Source: Synechococcus sp. MU1643
Lineage (GTDB): Bacteria; Cyanobacteriota; Cyanobacteriia; PCC-6307; Cyanobiaceae
Assembly (NCBI RefSeq): GCF_020514095.1
Contig: NZ_VTKY01000002.1
Span: 124,001-188,000 of the forward strand
Direction of reading: 5' to 3'
Length of the DNA: 64,000 nucleotides
Shown here in pieces: positions 7,902 through 16,054 of the stretch (position 1 is its first letter; the number at the start of each line of letters is the position of its first letter). Position numbers and translations under genes: made by a program. The notes under the pieces are model-generated. The model was not told the origin of the DNA. It saw only the letters and a program-made list of their open reading frames with translations, and did not search any database.

Positions 7902-8186
7902 TCAGTATTGGCGTCCGATTTCGCCAACCATGCGCACTGCTCCGGCCCGGAGCATCTGCCAAACCCGCCTCATCGCAGCGAAGTCTCGGTCGAGCTCGGA
8001 GGGTCCGGTGGGGCGGTCGAAGCTTCGGTCGTACCGGTCGTACCGGGCCTCCCTGGGCTCGTATCCCCCGCTGTACCGGTCGTCCCGGTTGTTGTACCGG
8101 TCGTACCGCTCAATGCGTCCCTCCCGAGGCTCCCGGTAGGAGCGGCTGTCCAATGGGGCACGATCAAAACTACGGCGGGGTGCCAT
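7902..8186 (-). CDS. Arg/Tyr/Asp-rich low-complexity protein, 94 residues
   Basis: The N-terminal two thirds is built of short R-Y-D/E units, such as RYDRYNNRDDRYSGGY and ARYDRYDRSFDR, and should be disordered. The last 30 residues, starting LDRDFAAMRRVWQMLRAG, look like one amphipathic helix. The composition resembles RNA-binding or phase-separating low-complexity segments, but this is only analogy. The ATG at 8186 lies 27 bases from the divergent chelatase gene. The opposite strand is also open over this region because of the CGGTCGTAC-type DNA repeats; that frame is judged to be a shadow. No family is recognised. Confidence 0.65.
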   Translation of the reverse strand: MAPRRSFDRAPLDSRSYREPREGRIERYDRYNNRDDRYSGGYEPREARYDRYDRSFDRPTGPSELDRDFAAMRRVWQMLRAGAVRMVGEIGRQY

Positions 8187-8213
8187 GACTCATCCAACGT
8201 TCACAACGAACCG

Positions 8214-8876
8214 ATGACATCAGCCAGTGCGGTCATCGATCCGTGGCCATTGCTACGGAATGACGCTTCCGATGCAGGGCGGCATGGGCTGCATCTGGTG
8301 GTGCATGGCCGCAGTGGCGGTGTTGTGCCTGACTGTTTGGCCTCCCTGCCTGATCTCCTGGCTCAGCGGCGCTCGGCGCCCGTTCAATTGGAGGTGCTGA
8401 CGGCTGAACAGCCTGTGTCGCCGCTTCCCCAACCCTCTTGGCTTGTTCCGTTGCTGCTGTTGCCTGGGGCGCATGCCCGAACTGACGTGCCGGCGATTCG
8501 GAACAGGCTTCGCGGGGCTGGGGCCAATGTGCGTTTGCTGCCCTTTCTGGGCTCTTGGATCACCTGGTGGAACGCTGTGCTTTTAGTCCTTCCGGCGTCT
8601 GATCGCGCTGATGCCGTGCTGGTGCACCATCCCCTTCGCCCGGGGGTGGCGGATCGCTTCCTCGCGATGCTCGCGTCTCGCCTGGCCTTGCCGTTGGTTG
8701 CCTTTGATGCCTGGCCCGAGTTCCAGCGGCGCCATTCCCGTGCCCGACCACTCCCGTTGACTCTCGCCCCCAACCGCATGACGGAGGCGTTAAGCGAAGC
8801 TGGAGGATTGCCTCCTTTGCTGGAGCATCCCCCCACCCGCCAGGCCCTGATCGATCTGCTTGCTTCTCTGCCGTGA
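8214..8876 (+). CDS. CbiX/SirB-like sirohydrochlorin chelatase, probable
   Basis: A 220-residue protein. An early LHLVVHGRSGG and a later LPGAHARTDVPAIRNRL match the two histidine motifs of the CbiX/SirB class II chelatases, which insert Fe or Co into sirohydrochlorin. Overlap with cobA (GTGA at 8873-8876) supports a joint role in siroheme synthesis for the nearby nitrite reductase. The rest of the protein is divergent, with WITWWNAVLLVLPASDRADAVL in the middle, so the metal is not certain. The ATG at 8214 is chosen because upstream sequence is antisense to the low-complexity gene. Confidence 0.72.
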   Translation: MTSASAVIDPWPLLRNDASDAGRHGLHLVVHGRSGGVVPDCLASLPDLLAQRRSAPVQLEVLTAEQPVSPLPQPSWLVPLLLLPGAHARTDVPAIRNRLRGAGANVRLLPFLGSWITWWNAVLLVLPASDRADAVLVHHPLRPGVADRFLAMLASRLALPLVAFDAWPEFQRRHSRARPLPLTLAPNRMTEALSEAGGLPPLLEHPPTRQALIDLLASLP

Positions 8877-9661
8877 CCACTGCTGAACAAACCGGAACCG
8901 TTTATCTGGTGGGAGCGGGTCCCGGCGATCCCGAGTTGCTCACGCTGAAGGCGCATCGGCTGCTGAGCCAGTGCGATGCCCTGGTGTATGACTCGCTGGT
9001 GCCTAAAGAGGTGCTGGATCTTGTGCCGGCGTCCTGCGAACGCCGTTTTGTTGGCAAGCGTCGCGGACACCATTCGGTGCCACAACCAAGCACCAATGCC
9101 GTGCTCGTTGAAATGGCTCAGAAGCACAGCACGGTGGTGCGCTTGAAGGGGGGTGATCCCTTTCTCTTCGGCCGTGGAGGAGAAGAAGCGGCTTACTTGG
9201 CGGAGCGCAAAATTCCTGTTCAGGTGGTGCCTGGTGTCACCGCTGGCATTGCCGCCCCTGCCTACGCCGGAATTCCCGTCACCCATCGGCGGGCGGGGTC
9301 ATCGGTGACTTTTGTCACCGGTCACGAGGAAATCGACAAGCGCCGTCCTTCAGTGGATTGGCGCGCCTTGGCCGCGGCCAGTGATGGCTTGGTGATCTAC
9401 ATGGGGCTCCACAACCTGCCCCGGATCGCGGGGGAGCTGATGGCGGGTGGTTTGGCTACGACAACCCCCGTCGCGGTGATCCAGCAGGGCACGGTGGCGG
9501 GGCAACGCTGCCTCAAAGCCACCTTGGTTGACGTTGCTGATCAATGCAGAGCCGAAGCCTTCAAGTCACCCTCAATTGTTGTGGTAGGTGAGGTGATTGA
9601 TCAGCAGGTTGAGGCCTGCATGCCCACCCCGGCAGCGGTCACGATGCCGATTCCGTTCTGA
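8873..9661 (+). CDS. cobA: Uroporphyrinogen-III C-methyltransferase (SUMT)
   Basis: A 262-residue, single-domain SUMT. It begins with VYLVGAGPGDPELLTLKA, the SAM-binding loop, and has VVRLKGGDPFLFGRGGEEA and VVPGVTAGIAAPAYAGIPVTHR, all family signatures. It adds two methyl groups to uroporphyrinogen III to give precorrin-2, the branch point to siroheme and cobalamin. The start is GTG at 8873, overlapping the stop of the chelatase gene by 4 bases, so translation is probably coupled. The length fits CobA rather than the fused CysG. Siroheme from this pathway serves NirA. Confidence 0.96.
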   Translation: MTTAEQTGTVYLVGAGPGDPELLTLKAHRLLSQCDALVYDSLVPKEVLDLVPASCERRFVGKRRGHHSVPQPSTNAVLVEMAQKHSTVVRLKGGDPFLFGRGGEEAAYLAERKIPVQVVPGVTAGIAAPAYAGIPVTHRRAGSSVTFVTGHEEIDKRRPSVDWRALAAASDGLVIYMGLHNLPRIAGELMAGGLATTTPVAVIQQGTVAGQRCLKATLVDVADQCRAEAFKSPSIVVVGEVIDQQVEACMPTPAAVTMPIPF

Positions 9662-9672
9662 ACGGCTCCGCC

Positions 9673-10170
9673 CTATTCCTTCAAGCGAGCCCGGAGCTGG
9701 GCCAGGTTGCAAGGTCGGGTGTCGGCATCGAGCTGAGCCCGGATGAGCCGGTTCCAAGCCGTGGTCACCGCATCAAGAGACCCAGGCAGCACAAACACAA
9801 ACGTGCCGTTGGCCACGCCGGCAAGGCAGCGGCTTTGCAGGGTGCTGGTGCCAATGCTCTCGAAGGAGAGCACACGGAACAGTTCCCCGAATCCTTCGAT
9901 TGTTTTGTCCAGCAGCGGTGCCACTGCTTCGGGGGTTCCATCGCGGCCGGTGAGACCGGTGCCTCCGCTGGTGATCACCACATCAACCGCAGGATCGGCG
10001 ATCCAGCGGCTCAGTTCACGGCGGATTTGATAGCGATCATCCGCGCAGAGTTGTCGCTCGTGAAGCCGATGGTCGGCGGCTTCAAGGCTGCGCTGCAGCT
10101 GATCTCCGCTGCTGTCGTCCGCCAAACTGCGAGTGTCGGAGATGGTGAGCAGGGCGATGGACAGGCCCAT
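9673..10170 (-). CDS. moaB: Molybdopterin adenylyltransferase-type protein MoaB
   Basis: A 165-residue MogA/MoaB-fold protein. Typical parts are LTISDTRSLADDSSG near the N terminus, VVITSGGTGLTGRDGTPEAV in the middle and FVFVLPGSLDAVTTAW near the end. MogA/MoaB proteins adenylate molybdopterin before Mo insertion by MoeA. The ATG at 10170 is chosen: the frame runs further upstream, but that part is antisense to moaD. The gene is divergent from moaD with a 45-base gap that must contain both promoters. Confidence 0.93.
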   Translation of the reverse strand: MGLSIALLTISDTRSLADDSSGDQLQRSLEAADHRLHERQLCADDRYQIRRELSRWIADPAVDVVITSGGTGLTGRDGTPEAVAPLLDKTIEGFGELFRVLSFESIGTSTLQSRCLAGVANGTFVFVLPGSLDAVTTAWNRLIRAQLDADTRPCNLAQLRARLKE

Positions 10171-10215
10171 GGCACAGCGGCGGAGCCCCTGGACGCTAGA
10201 ACCGCTCCAGCTGCC

Positions 10216-10452
10216 ATGGATGTGGTGCTGAAGGTGCTGCTGTTCGCTTCCCTGCGCGAACGCGCCGGTTGGTCCGAACGTTCCCTTCCGTTCACGCCAG
10301 GGGTCTCGACGGCCCGTGAGGTCTGGAACCAGTTGGAGCTTGGCCCGCTCGAGGGCATCAGCATTGCGGTGAACCAGGAGTTGGTTGGTGCTAATCAGCC
10401 GTTGCAGGCCGGAGATGAACTGGCCTTTCTTCCACCGTTCACAGGGGGTTAA
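10216..10452 (+). CDS. moaD: Molybdopterin synthase small subunit
   Basis: A 78-residue ubiquitin-like protein. It starts MDVVLKVLLFASLRERAG and ends LAFLPPFTGG, with the essential C-terminal Gly-Gly that is thiocarboxylated and delivers sulfur to cPMP. It forms a heterotetramer with MoaE, whose gene starts 3 bases downstream. The adenylating partner MoeB is not in this window. The upstream extension of the frame to 9835 is antisense to moaB and is rejected as coding. Confidence 0.95.
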   Translation: MDVVLKVLLFASLRERAGWSERSLPFTPGVSTAREVWNQLELGPLEGISIAVNQELVGANQPLQAGDELAFLPPFTGG

Positions 10453-10455
10453 AGC

Positions 10456-10884
10456 GTGACCGGTTGCCGTGTCGAGGTCTGCCCAGATCCCTTTGATCCT
10501 TGGCAGCAGCTTGCGCTCTGGAGTGGGAATGCTGCCGCTGCGGCGATTTTTATTGGTCGGGTGCGCCCCACCACGATGGACGGCCGGCCTCTGGAGGTGC
10601 TGGAGCTGGAGCACTTCCCCGGTCTTTGCGAACGTCAGATCACGGCCATGGCACAGCGTCTGCAGCAGGAGCACCAGGCCGGGCCGATTTTGGTGCTGCA
10701 TCGGGTGGGGAAGCTCACCCCCGGTGAGCCGATCGTGCTTGTGGCGGTGCAGGCCGATCGTCGTGGGTCGGCGCAGTGCTGCTCGGCCGCGTTGTTGGAG
10801 CAACTCAAGTACCAGGCTCCGTTTTGGAAGCGGGAGTGGTGCGCTGGTCAGGGCACCTGGCTGGCGGCGAACACACCGCTCTGA
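10456..10884 (+). CDS. moaE: Molybdopterin synthase large subunit
   Basis: A 142-residue protein with the MoaE signatures AAIFIGRVRPTT, LELEHFPGLCE and, near the end, KYQAPFWKRE, which contains the catalytic lysines. Together with MoaD it converts cPMP to molybdopterin. The start is GTG at 10456, 3 bases after the moaD stop. Its 3' end overlaps the convergent epimerase gene by 37 bases. The length is typical of the family. Confidence 0.95.
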   Translation: MTGCRVEVCPDPFDPWQQLALWSGNAAAAAIFIGRVRPTTMDGRPLEVLELEHFPGLCERQITAMAQRLQQEHQAGPILVLHRVGKLTPGEPIVLVAVQADRRGSAQCCSAALLEQLKYQAPFWKREWCAGQGTWLAANTPL

Positions 10885-11711
10885 TCAAGGCTCGGGTGCT
10901 GAAGTTGGTAGCCCAACTGTTTGAGCCGGGTGTTGCGAATCCGCCGGCCCCCTGAACCCGATCCGTCCTGCCCAAGCCAGCGCACGGGGGCCAGGCCCTG
11001 GCGCTGCAGGCTGCGCCCCACGAGATCCCGCAGCCGAATCGGCTCATCGTTGACCACATTCACTACACCGGCCCATTCAGCATCGAGAGCTGCTTCCAGG
11101 GCGCCGGCGGCATCCGCCACATGCAGCCAGTTGCTGTAGGTCGCTCCGCTGCCAGGGCGTTCCAGCCCGGCGAGCCCGCGCAGGCGTCGATCAAGATCGC
11201 GGCCAGGGCCGTACAGCGCCCCAAGGCGCAGGATGCACACCCGACGGTCGCTGATGCCTTTGAGCAGTTGTTCGCCTTCCAGCAGAACATCGCCATGGCC
11301 CCGGCTTGGCTCGGGTGGCGTTTGCTCATCCACCCAGTCACCCTCGGTATCGCCGTACACCGAGCAACTGCCGGTGTAATTGATCTGCCGCAGTTCCGGC
11401 AGTTGTGGCAACAGCGACGTCAGGCAGCGGAAGCTGTCGACGAAGGTGTGGCGATAGCCGTTGGCATCCACCTGGCGATCTCCCTTGGGCCCGAGGCAGA
11501 ACACGGCGCTGCTGCTTTGTCGCAGGGCGTCCAACAACTGGGTGGGGTCAGTGGCATCGCAGATCTGCACCCGATCGGCCAGGGGGCTGAGTTGCTCCAG
11601 CCGTTCGCTGCTGGTGGTGGTCAGCGTCAGCCTCAGCTGGGGCCGTCTTGCTTGCAGCCGCTCCGCCAGGGCGAGCCCCACATACCCGCAGCCAACGATT
11701 GTCAGGTCCAT
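10848..11711 (-). CDS. NAD(P)-binding epimerase/SDR-like protein
   Basis: A 287-residue extended-SDR protein. It starts MDLTIVGCGYVGLALAERL, a GxGxxG-type Rossmann motif, and has YTGSCSVYGDTEGDWVDE and LRLGALYGPGRD, typical of nucleoside-sugar epimerase relatives. The usual catalytic YxxxK is not obvious: the position after SVYG is replaced by GEQLLKG, lacking the Tyr, so it may be a non-catalytic or altered member. It resembles YeeZ-like proteins. The gene lies between moaE (convergent overlap) and a DUF3598-like gene (divergent). A link to Moco or nitrogen metabolism is not evident. Confidence 0.8.
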   Translation of the reverse strand: MDLTIVGCGYVGLALAERLQARRPQLRLTLTTTSSERLEQLSPLADRVQICDATDPTQLLDALRQSSSAVFCLGPKGDRQVDANGYRHTFVDSFRCLTSLLPQLPELRQINYTGSCSVYGDTEGDWVDEQTPPEPSRGHGDVLLEGEQLLKGISDRRVCILRLGALYGPGRDLDRRLRGLAGLERPGSGATYSNWLHVADAAGALEAALDAEWAGVVNVVNDEPIRLRDLVGRSLQRQGLAPVRWLGQDGSGSGGRRIRNTRLKQLGYQLQHPSLDQSGVFAASQVP

Positions 11712-11770
11712 GGCGGGGATGGCTGTTGGCGCGACCCTAAGGAGATCGACCGTTTCATGCCGTCACTGAC

Positions 11771-12568
11771 ATGACCGATCAATGGACCCTCAACCGCCGA
11801 AATTTCGCCGGTCATTGGCAGGGATGTGGCCATTGGTTTGAGCGGGAAGGTAGCGGTTGGCTGGATCTCCAGCGTCCGACCCGTCGGATCGACCCCACCA
11901 CCTACGCGATTTCCTTTTCCGATGACGACCACGGGGTGTGGGATGGCTCGGGACTGGCCTTTGCACCCGGTGGCCAGGCCACCTATCCCATCAGTCGGGC
12001 CACCTACAACGCTGGTGGAGGCTGCTGGCAGTTTCCTGGGGCAGGAGGTCAGTCCAGCCTGGGTCTTGATCCCGATCGTCCCCGCTTTGGCCATGAGATC
12101 AACTTGTTCTGTGGTCGTTCCCGCTCGATGCTGTTGCTGCTCTGGGAACCACTTGATGGCGGCTGGCGTTTGCAGCGTGTTGGAGCGGTGGGTTTCCGTT
12201 GCTTGAACAGCACCGATTCCGAACCCGACCGTCCCGCATGCGGGACACCCGAGGCCCTGCTGGCGCCGGTGCAGGGATGGAGCGGTGAGCGGCAGATGCT
12301 CAGGCCGCAAGCGGGGGTGAACGGCCAGGCTGAGGACGCCGCTCCGCTGGTGTTCGATCCAAGCCAGCTGTTGCACAACGAATGCTCAGCCGTGATGTCT
12401 GACGGCTTGGTGTTCTCGGTGCCAAGCGAGATTCCCCAGCAGCCCTTCAGCCTCGAGATCGGTGGCCGTCTCGGTGTTGCGTTGTTTCAGCAGATCAGCA
12501 TCCATTTCGATGCATCGGGCCAGCTCATGGCCTGGGAGCGCCGACGCTTTCGGCCTGATCTGGCTTAG
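11771..12568 (+). CDS. DUF3598-like cyanobacterial protein
   Basis: A 265-residue soluble protein. The N terminus MTDQWTLNRRNFAGHWQGCG resembles the NWxxFxGxWxG opening of cyanobacterial lipocalin-like proteins (DUF3598). Many Trp, Gly and beta-type stretches such as EINLFCGRSRSMLLLLWEP support a beta-barrel. There is no signal peptide. Distant relatives include chromophore-handling lipocalins, but no ligand can be claimed here. The last 4 bases overlap the convergent moeA stop. Assignment to DUF3598 comes from recall of the opening motif and should be treated as moderate. Confidence 0.7.
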   Translation: MTDQWTLNRRNFAGHWQGCGHWFEREGSGWLDLQRPTRRIDPTTYAISFSDDDHGVWDGSGLAFAPGGQATYPISRATYNAGGGCWQFPGAGGQSSLGLDPDRPRFGHEINLFCGRSRSMLLLLWEPLDGGWRLQRVGAVGFRCLNSTDSEPDRPACGTPEALLAPVQGWSGERQMLRPQAGVNGQAEDAAPLVFDPSQLLHNECSAVMSDGLVFSVPSEIPQQPFSLEIGGRLGVALFQQISIHFDASGQLMAWERRRFRPDLA

Positions 12569-13815
12569 AAAATCCGCTGACGAATCAGCTGGGCCCAGAG
12601 ACGCGTGCCGCTCTCCAGCGGGCCGGCTTTCGCTGGCAGTTCCAACAGCAGATCGGCGTGTTGCAGCGAACCGATCCGGGATGAGGCCTGTGAGCCATCC
12701 ACCCGTGCCAGCAGCGTTCCTGCGGTGTTGGTCTCGAGGCGGGCCCGGGCCAGTTCCGGTCGTCCCGGTCGGCGAGACAACGGGTCGGCAAGTTCCACCA
12801 TTACTCGGGGGAACAGCTCCGGTTCGCTCTGGCCCTCCAGGACCTGCAGGGCGGGCCAGAGCAGTTGCAGGGCAGTGACCGCTGCCGCCACGGGATTGCC
12901 CGGAAGTCCGAAAAATGGCACGCCCTTACCGATGCTGCCGAAGGCGAAGGGGCGACCTGGGCGCAGGAATAGTTTCCAGAAGTTCACTGCACCCAGCTCC
13001 GCCACCAGCGGTCGGATCCAATCGGTGTCGCCGGCGGAGACGCCGCCGGTGCTCACAACTACATCGCAGTTTTTGGCCAGATCAAGGAGGGCCTGCCGCA
13101 GAGCGTCGGGTTGATCGGCCACCACCCGTCGCTGGGTCGCCGACTGCCCGAGGGCCCGGAGCATCGTCTCCAGAAGCGTGCCGTTGCTTTCCCAGATGGC
13201 ACCGGGGTGCCGTGCTGTTCCCGGTGGCACCAGCTCGTCACCGCTGATTAGCAGCCCGATGCGGGGTTGCTGAGCAACGGTTATGTCGGCGATGCCGCAG
13301 CCAGCGAGGCGCGCGAGATCGGCGGCACCCAGGCGCTGGCCAGCAGCCAGTAGCAGGTCTCCTGGTCGGCATTCTTCATCCTCGGGGCGAATCCAGGGAC
13401 GGTCCGATGCCTCTTTTGTCAGTTGGAGGCTGGTGCCGTCCACGCTGATGAGCTCTTGGGGCAGCACCCAGCCGGCACCGTCCGGCAGTGGAGCGCCTGT
13501 GAGGATGCGGATCGCATTGCCGTTGTCCAGGGTCCCGTTGAAGGGTTGGCCGGCGGCGGAGCGTCCCTTCAGTTGCCAAGTCTCCCCAAGCTTGGGCTGG
13601 TGGCTTTGCCCCAGGGCGTAGCCGTCCATGATCGAGGCCCGAAACCCTGGAACGGCCGCGCTGGCCAATACATCCGCTGCACTCACCCTGGCGAGGGCCT
13701 GCTCCAGCGGAACCGTGCTCTGTGCGGTGATCGGCTGAAGCGCCGCCAGCACCCGTTGACGTGCCTCCTCCAGAGGTAGCCCTTCGCGTCCGTAGGGCTC
13801 AGCGTTTCCAGACAC
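12565..13815 (-). CDS. moeA: Molybdopterin molybdenumtransferase
   Basis: A 416-residue MoeA. Domain I/II has [13 protein letters not shown], then [20 protein letters not shown], the MogA-like domain III has [18 protein letters not shown] and [12 protein letters not shown], and a C-terminal beta domain follows. It inserts molybdate into adenylated molybdopterin to give active Moco. Its start overlaps the end of moaC by 17 bases, so moaC-moeA are translationally linked. The product Moco, as bis-MGD after MobA, serves the nitrate reductase NarB. Confidence 0.96.
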   Translation of the reverse strand: MSGNAEPYGREGLPLEEARQRVLAALQPITAQSTVPLEQALARVSAADVLASAAVPGFRASIMDGYALGQSHQPKLGETWQLKGRSAAGQPFNGTLDNGNAIRILTGAPLPDGAGWVLPQELISVDGTSLQLTKEASDRPWIRPEDEECRPGDLLLAAGQRLGAADLARLAGCGIADITVAQQPRIGLLISGDELVPPGTARHPGAIWESNGTLLETMLRALGQSATQRRVVADQPDALRQALLDLAKNCDVVVSTGGVSAGDTDWIRPLVAELGAVNFWKLFLRPGRPFAFGSIGKGVPFFGLPGNPVAAAVTALQLLWPALQVLEGQSEPELFPRVMVELADPLSRRPGRPELARARLETNTAGTLLARVDGSQASSRIGSLQHADLLLELPAKAGPLESGTRLWAQLIRQRIF

Positions 13816-14275
13816 CGTTCCGCCCTCCTTCTTTGAAGTCCAGCTGGATCGCCTCGATCGTCATGGCTGGATCGACCGCCTTGAGCATGTCGTAAAGGGT
13901 CAGCAGTCCCACGGACACCGCCGTCATCGCTTCCATTTCCACTCCGGTTTGGCCTGCGGTGCGGCAACGGCAGTGGACGACCAGGCCAGGGAGTGATGCG
14001 TCGGCGTCGATCGACACATCCATGCCACTGAGTGGCAGGGGATGGCACAGGGGAATCAGCTCCCAGGTGCGCTTGGCCGCCTGGATCGCTGCCACTCGGG
14101 CTACCGCCAGAAGATCTCCTTTTGGAGTCTCGCCCCGTTGGATCAGGCCGAGGGTTGAGGCTTCCATGCGTATGGCCCCACGGGCATGGGCTTCGCGGTT
14201 CGTGGCTGGACGGTCACCCACGTCCACCATGTGAACCTCGCCTTGCTGGTTCAGATGACTCAGGTTTTGCGTCAT
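13799..14275 (-). CDS. moaC: Cyclic pyranopterin monophosphate synthase
   Basis: A 158-residue MoaC. Conserved parts are [32 protein letters not shown] and [20 protein letters not shown], with the K in DMLKAVD. It completes the conversion of GTP to cPMP after MoaA. The ATG at 14275 overlaps the stop of the carbonic anhydrase gene (ATGA), and the 3' end overlaps moeA, giving a tight CA-moaC-moeA unit. An upstream in-frame start would run into the carbonic anhydrase gene and is not needed. Confidence 0.96.
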   Translation of the reverse strand: MTQNLSHLNQQGEVHMVDVGDRPATNREAHARGAIRMEASTLGLIQRGETPKGDLLAVARVAAIQAAKRTWELIPLCHPLPLSGMDVSIDADASLPGLVVHCRCRTAGQTGVEMEAMTAVSVGLLTLYDMLKAVDPAMTIEAIQLDFKEGGRNGVWKR

Positions 14276-14970
14276 TCGATCAAGGTGACAACACCGCTGT
14301 TGAGTTGAAAACAACCCACCACCAGTTTCAGCGCACCACTGGCTTTGGCGTCGGCCAGAACGGTGCTGCGTTGAATCAAGGTGGAGGCGCTGGCGAGGGC
14401 ATTGCGTTTCACGGCTTCCTCGAGATTGCTGCTGCCGTTGATGTTCTTCCGGATGGGTTGGATCAGCCGGTCTAGGGAAGGGGTCAGTGGATTGGCGTCC
14501 ATCGCCGCCGTCACGGCTCCGCAGCCGCTGTGTCCCATCACCATCAGCAGAGGCGTTTTGAGAACGCTGACGCCATACTCCACCGACGCCATCGCTTCGT
14601 CAAAGGCACTGTTGCCGGCATTGCGGATCACGAACAGCTCGCCAGGGGTGGTGTCGAACACCCAGTTCGGCGACACCCGTGAATCAGAGCATGTGAGCAC
14701 GGTGGCCCAGGGATGTTGACTGGTGGCCAAAGCCCTGGGGGAGTTGAAGCAGCGCGGGTCGGGATCCGCCGTTCGGAGCTTTGTTTCCTCGTTTTGCTCG
14801 GCTCGGCGCCAGGCCTCGGCAAACCGGCGGTTCCCTGCCATCAGGGCCTGGAGTGGATCATGCGGGACGCAGAACCCTTCCTCTGCTGCCTCAACCGGGC
14901 GCGCTTGCATCAGGGCGGTTAAGGCCAGACCGCCCGTTTGCTGGAGGAAGTGGCGGCGCTGAATCACCAT
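14272..14970 (-). CDS. Beta-class carbonic anhydrase with Tat-like signal
   Basis: A 232-residue enzyme. Residues 1-28 contain [18 protein letters not shown], a twin-arginine signal, and a probable cleavage site after RPVEA. The mature part has CSDSRVSP and [11 protein letters not shown], with the Zn-binding Cys, His and Cys and the Asp-Arg pair of beta carbonic anhydrases. It should hydrate CO2 in the periplasm, not in the carboxysome. Its stop overlaps the moaC start. Coupling to Moco genes is odd; the shared feature may simply be the operon. Confidence 0.92.
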   Translation of the reverse strand: MVIQRRHFLQQTGGLALTALMQARPVEAAEEGFCVPHDPLQALMAGNRRFAEAWRRAEQNEETKLRTADPDPRCFNSPRALATSQHPWATVLTCSDSRVSPNWVFDTTPGELFVIRNAGNSAFDEAMASVEYGVSVLKTPLLMVMGHSGCGAVTAAMDANPLTPSLDRLIQPIRKNINGSSNLEEAVKRNALASASTLIQRSTVLADAKASGALKLVVGCFQLNSGVVTLIE

Positions 14971-14996
14971 GCCACCACCTTATTTAGGCCGTGCGA

Positions 14997-15308
14997 TCAG
15001 CGCTGGCCGAAGGGTGCCCAGAGGGTGGCTTCGGAACCCACAACAGGTTCCACAGCGGGCTGGATGGCAGCAGCAGGTTGGGCCGTTGCGCCTGTGTTGG
15101 CACTGGCGATGTCGCGCTCGGCCAAGGGAGCCCAGAGAGCGGCAGGCCCGGCGATCACCGGTTCCACTCCAGTGGCGCCGGCCTGAACGAAGGCCGTCTG
15201 GCTGCGCACCAGCTGCACGGCGAGAGAACCAACGATGAAGGCACCCAGGAAACCGGCGGCCAGGGTGATGGGGCTGCGGCCGGAAGCGGACGAGATGCTG
15301 CTAGTCAC
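14997..15308 (-). CDS. Small membrane-anchored protein with two LWAP repeats
   Basis: A 103-residue protein with GTG start at 15308. Residues about 13-34, ITLAAGFLGAFIVGSLAVQL, form one membrane helix or uncleaved signal anchor. The Ala/Pro-rich remainder carries an internal repeat: VEPVIAGPAALWAPLAER and VEPVVGSEATLWAPFGQR, the second at the C terminus. The repeat suggests a docking motif exposed outside the membrane. No known family is recognised. It lies 26 bases upstream of the carbonic anhydrase gene in the same direction and may be cotranscribed. Confidence 0.7.
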   Translation of the reverse strand: MTSSISSASGRSPITLAAGFLGAFIVGSLAVQLVRSQTAFVQAGATGVEPVIAGPAALWAPLAERDIASANTGATAQPAAAIQPAVEPVVGSEATLWAPFGQR

Positions 15309-15332
15309 GGCAGAAACTCTTTAAACAGAGCT

Positions 15333-15503
15333 TCAGTATGGAAAGAATTGGTGTGAACGACTACTAAATGGGCTGAATTGTGTAGCGGAATTAATAGTTT
15401 CTATGGGATCAAAGCCCTGCATGGGTTGTTGTTGTAGTGCTTCAGCCGTGACCCATCCGTGGGACATTCCCAGCAACATTCCAAGGGAGAGAGCGAAGCG
15501 CAC
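15333..15503 (-). CDS. Small secreted protein candidate, 56 residues
   Basis: A GTG at 15503 opens a frame whose first 22 residues, RFALSLGMLLGMSHGWVTAEA, form a clear signal peptide with an Ala-x-Ala-like end. The mature part is about 35 residues, Gln, Ser and Phe rich. The frame continues upstream to a TTG at 15575, but that part is basic and less convincing. The gene lies 24 bases upstream of the LWAP-repeat gene, on the same strand. No family is recognised, and there is no clear ribosome binding site. Confidence 0.42.
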   Translation of the reverse strand: MRFALSLGMLLGMSHGWVTAEALQQQPMQGFDPIETINSATQFSPFSSRSHQFFPY

Positions 15504-15586
15504 GAGCCGAGATTTGTATCGGAGTAAACATCTCTGTTTTCGTGTGCTTCCGTTGTCATCATTGACACCGATCAAGGCTTTGGTTG

Positions 15587-16054
15587 ATGTCCAGCCGTTG
15601 TGATTCCGCCAGCCATTGCTTTGCCTTTGAACAGGACTTCATCGGCAATTGGCGCTGCATTCCCCTGTGTGTGCGACGCAAATTGGATCTGTGTGGGGTG
15701 AAGTTAAAGCTCAACCACTGGCTTGAACTTTCCCAGGAGCAACGTCAAGCCTTGGTGGATTGGTCGGATGCGGCCGATGCTCTCGAGCAGCTTCGCCAAC
15801 ACCTGCGCGATTGCACGCGCCCTATGGCCGATGGAATGGCCAAGGATCTGCCACCAGTGAGCGGTGCCCCCTGGCAACAGCAGGCGCAGATGCCTGCTGT
15901 GGTGCAGCAGGCGGCCACAGTGCGGGGTGTGGTGCTGACTCTTGAGCAATGGATCCAGCTCAGTGAGCTGGATCGCTTTGCGTTGTGCAAGTTGGCCCGG
16001 CCGGGGCACGACCACCACAACCTTGAGGCAGCCTTCAGCGAAGTGCTGGTGTGA
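15587..16054 (+). CDS. narM: Nitrate reductase-associated protein NarM
   Basis: A 155-residue protein. The N-terminal signature FAFEQDFIGNWRCIPLCVRRKLD followed by CGVKLKL is that of the cyanobacterial nitrate reductase associated family; NarM is needed for an active NarB in other cyanobacteria. A second conserved part is VVLTLEQWIQLSELDRFALCKL. The ATG at 15587 is preferred over a TTG one codon earlier. The gene is convergent with narB and overlaps its end by 20 bases. It probably assists cofactor insertion or electron transfer to NarB in the cytoplasm. Confidence 0.88.
   Translation: MSSRCDSASHCFAFEQDFIGNWRCIPLCVRRKLDLCGVKLKLNHWLELSQEQRQALVDWSDAADALEQLRQHLRDCTRPMADGMAKDLPPVSGAPWQQQAQMPAVVQQAATVRGVVLTLEQWIQLSELDRFALCKLARPGHDHHNLEAAFSEVLV

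Noticed and set aside
7908..8213. Upstream extension of the SirB-like frame
   Set aside because: Antisense to the RYD-repeat gene; proline/valine repeats there only mirror the DNA repeat.
8250..8256. TTGCTAC copy near the start of the SirB-like gene
   Set aside because: Lies within coding sequence and encodes ordinary Leu-Leu codons, so it is not counted with the intergenic motif.
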